Source: Clostridiales bacterium (GTDB lineage: Bacteria; Bacillota; Clostridia; Christensenellales; Aristaeellaceae). Taken from it: a DNA stretch of 64,000 nt. Shown here piece after piece: positions 63,888-64,000 of the stretch; positions within the stretch are counted from its first letter, which is position 1; each line of letters starts with the position of its first letter. The stretch is from assembly GCA_012523405.1 (NCBI GenBank), contig JAAYIN010000047.1, forward strand, positions 32,377 to 96,376. Reading direction: 5' to 3'. The notes beneath the pieces were generated by a model. That model saw nothing but the letters and a program-made list of their open reading frames with translations. It ran no database searches and had not been told where the DNA came from. The translations under genes and the position numbers were made by a program.

Positions 63888-64000
63888 ACCATGGGCTATG
63901 CCCATGGTACCCCAAAGGCGGAAGCCTATGAGTGGAAAAATACGCTCCTTCATTTTAAAATAGATGCAGGTTTGCCGACCGCATAAAGAAAATGAAGGAG
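63888..64000. repeat. Cluster of hairpins and inverted repeats at the window edge
   Basis: Three structures lie in 113 nt with no gene. ACCATGGGC/GCCCATGGT has 9-bp arms and a 3-nt loop (63888-63908). AGGC/GCCT closes a GGAA tetraloop (63916-63927). A perfect 12-bp inverted repeat, CTCCTTCATTTT and AAAATGAAGGAG, lies at 63945-63956 and 63989-64000. Subterminal hairpins in front of a gene are typical of IS200/IS605-type ends and REP-like elements, but no transposase is within the window. Confidence 0.5.

Overview
The window reads as a chromosomal segment of a Gram-positive-type anaerobe of the Bacillota, most likely class Clostridia. The evidence is a T-box leader on an IleRS of the long class-2 size, the mrfA-mrfB repair pair known from Bacillus, GntR/LacI-type AraR with TGTACGTACA operators, GerMN lipoproteins, an XRE-cupin polyamine regulator, and sigma-A promoters with strong AGGAGG ribosome sites. 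Several genes start at TTG or GTG. Both solute-binding proteins carry ordinary signal peptides without a lipobox, while at least four other exported proteins have one. I see no rRNA, tRNA, CRISPR array, prophage or defence island. The species cannot be named from the sequence.

Layout. 1-923: 3' part of an AT-rich HAD phosphatase. 999-5629: polyamine operon, regulator then potA, potB, potC, potD, all on the minus strand. 5744-7803: two FMN-barrel flavoenzymes and a WYL regulator. 7945-9115: rpsF-ssb-rpsR with a structured leader. 9323-10057: a methyltransferase. 10235-18067: one 2610-residue cyclic beta-1,2-glucan synthase-like enzyme. 18241-24220: gltB-gltD glutamate synthase behind a terminator-like leader hairpin. 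24511-28758: an esterase, a small exported protein and a calcium-type P-ATPase. 28907-33612: response regulator, histidine kinase and two GerMN lipoproteins in one operon. 33815-37965: mrfA, mrfB and a TPR protein. 38162-41854: extracytosolic flavin cluster, made of ApbE, a small secreted FMN_bind-like protein and an anchored protein with five flavinylation motifs. 42171-46220: nagB, then a tRNA/rRNA-modification operon ending in a Nudix gene. 46281-49709: T-box-controlled ileS. 49961-51386: a lipoprotein and a LysM-like protein. 51515-60026: L-arabinose regulon. 60182-63815: DUF3795 protein, exonuclease III, YfcE phosphodiesterase, thioesterase and a PrsA-like foldase. 63888-64000: nested inverted repeats that may be the edge of a mobile element.

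How the parts work together. The arabinose block has a CUT1 importer without its own ATPase, then kinase, isomerase and epimerase, which feed arabinose into the pentose phosphate pathway. AraR sites flank the araR promoter and overlap the start of the catabolic operon. ApbE would attach FMN to the five-site protein, giving a short flavin chain outside the membrane. The kinase operon pairs a two-component system with GerMN lipoproteins, an order that resembles actinobacterial mtrA-mtrB-lpqB. Functions are read from motifs and gene context; no database search was run.
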